Assembly (NCBI RefSeq): GCF_012641475.1
Contig: NZ_JABAIL010000005.1
Span: forward strand, 558,001 to 622,000
From: Flammeovirga agarivorans
Lineage (GTDB): Bacteria > Bacteroidota > Bacteroidia > Cytophagales > Flammeovirgaceae
Direction of reading: 5' to 3'
DNA: 64,000 nucleotides
Shown here: positions 61,603-64,000 of the stretch, piece after piece
How the letters are laid out: every line of letters begins with the position of its first letter
Numbering within the stretch: position 1 is the first letter of the stretch
Notes under the pieces: model-generated
Told to the model about the DNA's origin: nothing
What the model saw: only the letters and a program-made list of their open reading frames with translations
Database searches by the model: none
Position numbers and translations under genes: made by a program

Positions 61603-64000
61603 TTATTCTCCTAAATTTTTATTCCAAGTTATCTTAAACTCTTCATAAAGTGAGAAGACATCATCGATATCAGACATTAAATTTGTTTGATCATTGTTCT
61701 TAAGTTTTTGTTCAGATTGTTTCGCTTTATCTGCCAACTTCATAATACCTATGGTTGCTGCAGTGCCTTTAAAGGTATGCATCACAGATCTTATTTCTTC
61801 AATGTTCAGGTTATTTTTTGCTTCTATCAAATCGTGTATTAGTTGATCACCTTCTGAGATAAAATCATCAAAAGAAAGTTGTATCAACTCTACTCCTCCA
61901 TATTTAGCTAACTCTGCAGAAATAGCATAGTCAATAATTACAGCACCATTTAGATCAACGTCTTGATCTGTTCTTGGACTGTCTTCTGCTACTGCTGCTA
62001 ATTCTGATTCTTGAATTTCTTCGTATTCTACTTGTTCACCACTATTTATAGAAGTGCTATCGTTAGAGATAATCTCTTCTACTTTTTGTAACAGGTCATG
62101 AGCTTTAATAGGTTTTGGTAGGAATCCATCCATACCGGCATTTAAAAATTCTTGTTGCTCTTCTACCAAAGTAAATGCAGTCATTGCAATAATTGGTGTA
62201 GGAAGAGTAGGGAATAATTCATGTATTTTTTTCGTTGTTTCCATTCCATTCATATTAGGCATCTGAATGTCCATAAATATGATATCAAATGTATTCCCTT
62301 CTTCTAGAATCTCAATGGCCCTATTTCCACTATTGGCAGATGTCGTATTACATCCTGCTTTTTTAAGGATGCTTTCTGCTACCATTACATTGACACTGTT
62401 ATCATCTACGACAAGTATGTTCGGCTGTTGGACAGCAATTTGGTTAGAAAATATTTCCTGAACTTCTTCTGTGGAGTTTGTAGGTGTTAGATGATTTACT
62501 TCTTTTATCTCTATGGTAAACCAGAATGTACTACCTTTTCCTATCTCAGATTCTACACCAATATCACCATTCATCATATTACATAACTCCTGTGATATTG
62601 AGAGACCTAGCCCTGTTCCTCCTTTTGTTCTATTGTAAGAATCCTCTACCTGACTAAACTGTTTAAAGAGGCGTTCTTGACCTATCTCAGAGATACCACA
62701 CCCGGTATCAATGACATCAAACATTAGGGTGAAAATTCCATTAAATTTTTGAACCCCGTTGATATTAATTGTTACAGATCCATTTTCTGTAAACTTAATT
62801 GCATTCGAAGTAAGATTAGATAAAATCTGTAGAAGACGTGTTTCATCTGCTAATATTACTTGAGGAACAGTATCGCTTACATTCGAACTGAGAATAGTAT
62901 TTTTATTTTTAGCATTCTGATGGAAAAGAGCAATCAACTTAGAAATTGTAGTTCGAATATCTATTGGTAGAGGGCGTAATTCCATCTTACCAGCTTCTAT
63001 TTTCGAAAGGTCTAAGATGTCATTCAGAATATTTAATAGAATCTCTGATGAACGTTTGATTGTAGAAACATATTTCTTCTGTTCTGTACTAAGAGAGGTT
63101 GTTGTTAATAAGTCAACCATACCAATGACACCGTTCATAGGAGTTCTAATCTCATGTGACATATTGGATAAGAATTGTCTTTTCACTTCAAGCGACTTTT
63201 CTGCTAAGTCTTTTGCTTCTCTTAATTCATGCTCAGATTGTTTAATAGGAGTGATGTCTCTTGCAAGTCCTTCCACTCCCATAGGCTCTTTATTTTTATT
63301 ATAAATCAGACGGAAGTTGGATAGAATATACCTTACTTCTCCTTTTTTATTCCTTACTGTACTTTCATAGTTCTTTACAAAACCTCTAACAGCAAGTTCT
63401 TTCATTAGTCGAGATAAGTGAGATTCACTGATATAATATTCTGTGACATGTTTGTCTACAACATCAATGGCCTCTTCACCTAACATGTCCTTAACTGAAG
63501 GAGAGATTAGGGTGAACTTACCTTCTAAATCTGTTCTGAAATAAACATCTTGTAGCGTCTCAAAAATATTACGGAAAAGTTCCTCGCTATCCGCAAGGTG
63601 TATTTCCATTCTTTTTCTGTGCGTAATATTCTGAGTTACACCGGCAATTTCTTGGATGATTTCACCATCACCACTATGCATTCTAACAGGATTTAATGTG
63701 ATAGAATGCCATTGTTCATCGCCAGTGAAAGTAGTGAACTTGTATTCGAATGTTACAGATTCACCATCAAATACTCTTTTTAGAATACCTTCCCAATCGT
63801 CCTCTAGAGTTGGAGTGAACGGAATGATATTTTTTAAAAGCATCCCTTGCATCAACTCAATATTCGAATATTGCTTGATGTAATCAGAAAACTGTTGATT
63901 AAACCTAGTGATTGTACCACTTTTATTGAAAGTCCATATTGCTTGAGCTCCACTTTCGAAGATTGCTTCTAACTGAGCTCTTTGTGTACGTACTTTCAAT
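61603..64000 (-). CDS. Hybrid sensor histidine kinase (PAS-PAS-HisKA-HATPase-REC-HPt), 5' part outside the window
   Basis: An open frame that continues beyond the right edge; the visible part is 798 residues. The first residues (VRTQRAQLEAIFE) are a coiled coil continuing from upstream, so the N-terminal sensor part is missing. Two PAS domains (~13-135 and ~140-255) are followed by HisKA with the phospho-acceptor His in FLSNMSHEIRTPMNG, an HATPase domain (LTSNAIKFTENGSV, DTGCGIS, KGGTGLGLS), a receiver with VVDDNSVNVMV and the acceptor Asp in IIFMDIQMPNMNG, and a C-terminal HPt domain with His in VMHTFKGTAATIG. A four-step phosphorelay in one protein. The final output partner is not visible. 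Confidence 0.93.
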   Translation of the reverse strand, partial: LKVRTQRAQLEAIFESGAQAIWTFNKSGTITRFNQQFSDYIKQYSNIELMQGMLLKNIIPFTPTLEDDWEGILKRVFDGESVTFEYKFTTFTGDEQWHSITLNPVRMHSGDGEIIQEIAGVTQNITHRKRMEIHLADSEELFRNIFETLQDVYFRTDLEGKFTLISPSVKDMLGEEAIDVVDKHVTEYYISESHLSRLMKELAVRGFVKNYESTVRNKKGEVRYILSNFRLIYNKNKEPMGVEGLARDITPIKQSEHELREAKDLAEKSLEVKRQFLSNMSHEIRTPMNGVIGMVDLLTTTSLSTEQKKYVSTIKRSSEILLNILNDILDLSKIEAGKMELRPLPIDIRTTISKLIALFHQNAKNKNTILSSNVSDTVPQVILADETRLLQILSNLTSNAIKFTENGSVTININGVQKFNGIFTLMFDVIDTGCGISEIGQERLFKQFSQVEDSYNRTKGGTGLGLSISQELCNMMNGDIGVESEIGKGSTFWFTIEIKEVNHLTPTNSTEEVQEIFSNQIAVQQPNILVVDDNSVNVMVAESILKKAGCNTTSANSGNRAIEILEEGNTFDIIFMDIQMPNMNGMETTKKIHELFPTLPTPIIAMTAFTLVEEQQEFLNAGMDGFLPKPIKAHDLLQKVEEIISNDSTSINSGEQVEYEEIQESELAAVAEDSPRTDQDVDLNGAVIIDYAISAELAKYGGVELIQLSFDDFISEGDQLIHDLIEAKNNLNIEEIRSVMHTFKGTAATIGIMKLADKAKQSEQKLKNNDQTNLMSDIDDVFSLYEEFKITWNKNLGE

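Overview
The window is a stretch of ordinary, AT-rich chromosome from a gliding member of the Bacteroidota, most likely a Cytophagales/Flammeovirga-like marine bacterium. The lineage call is inference. It rests on a GldB gliding lipoprotein, a gingipain-type PorU2-like protease with a T9SS-type C-terminal domain, a Wzi/RemB-like outer-membrane protein, the rpsU-xerC-hpf gene order, promoters of the TTG-N17-20-TAnnTTTG type, and the near absence of Shine-Dalgarno sequences except before rpsU. I see no prophage, insertion sequence, CRISPR array or recognisable defence island.

Layout. 1-6 kb (minus strand): a partial YihY/BrkB membrane protein, a YbgC-type thioesterase, the grpE-dnaJ chaperone operon, an M20 amidohydrolase and a LolC/E-type permease. 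6-12 kb (plus strand): a large exported WG-repeat protein, a NhaD-like antiporter and gldB, then a 416-base gap holding a structured RNA candidate. 12-17 kb (minus strand): hpf, xerC, rpsU, a K+ channel with a nucleotide-binding domain, a rhomboid protease and phoH. 17-26 kb: a PBP4-type D,D-carboxypeptidase, a TPR/GAF/SpoIIE-phosphatase signalling protein, and a very AT-rich three-gene patch (membrane protein, polysaccharide deacetylase lipoprotein, GT-C-like membrane protein). 25.6-33 kb: the 1767-residue PorU2-like protein and recG. 33-37 kb: two tandem copies of a complete tRNA-Ser(TGA) transcription unit, a VF530-like protein, a cdsA / DUF2007 / CPBP-protease operon and a dusB-type tRNA-dihydrouridine synthase. 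37-48 kb: a cluster of DnaA-box-like nonamers, a YHS-domain protein, leucine dehydrogenase, an MsbA-like ABC exporter, tatA, gatA, a five-LysM lytic transglycosylase, tyrS and a transglutaminase-like protein. 48-64 kb: the Wzi/RemB-like barrel, a possible glycosyltransferase, cysDN, dnaG, recO, small exported proteins of unknown role, a sodium:solute symporter, a COG3014-like TPR lipoprotein next to lpoB, and the 3' part of a hybrid histidine kinase gene that runs off the right edge.

Themes. Much of the window is core information processing (dnaJ/grpE, hpf, rpsU, recG, recO, dnaG, tyrS, gatA, dusB, tRNA-Ser) and cell-envelope work (thioesterase, cdsA, PBP4, lytic transglycosylase, LpoB/COG3014, Wzi-like, GldB, PorU2). 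Most transcription units end in clear rho-independent hairpins, several of them shared between convergent genes. The items most worth checking are the DnaA-box cluster at 37.2 kb, the lone strong Shine-Dalgarno before rpsU, the structured RNA candidate at 11.7 kb and the duplicated tRNA-Ser unit.
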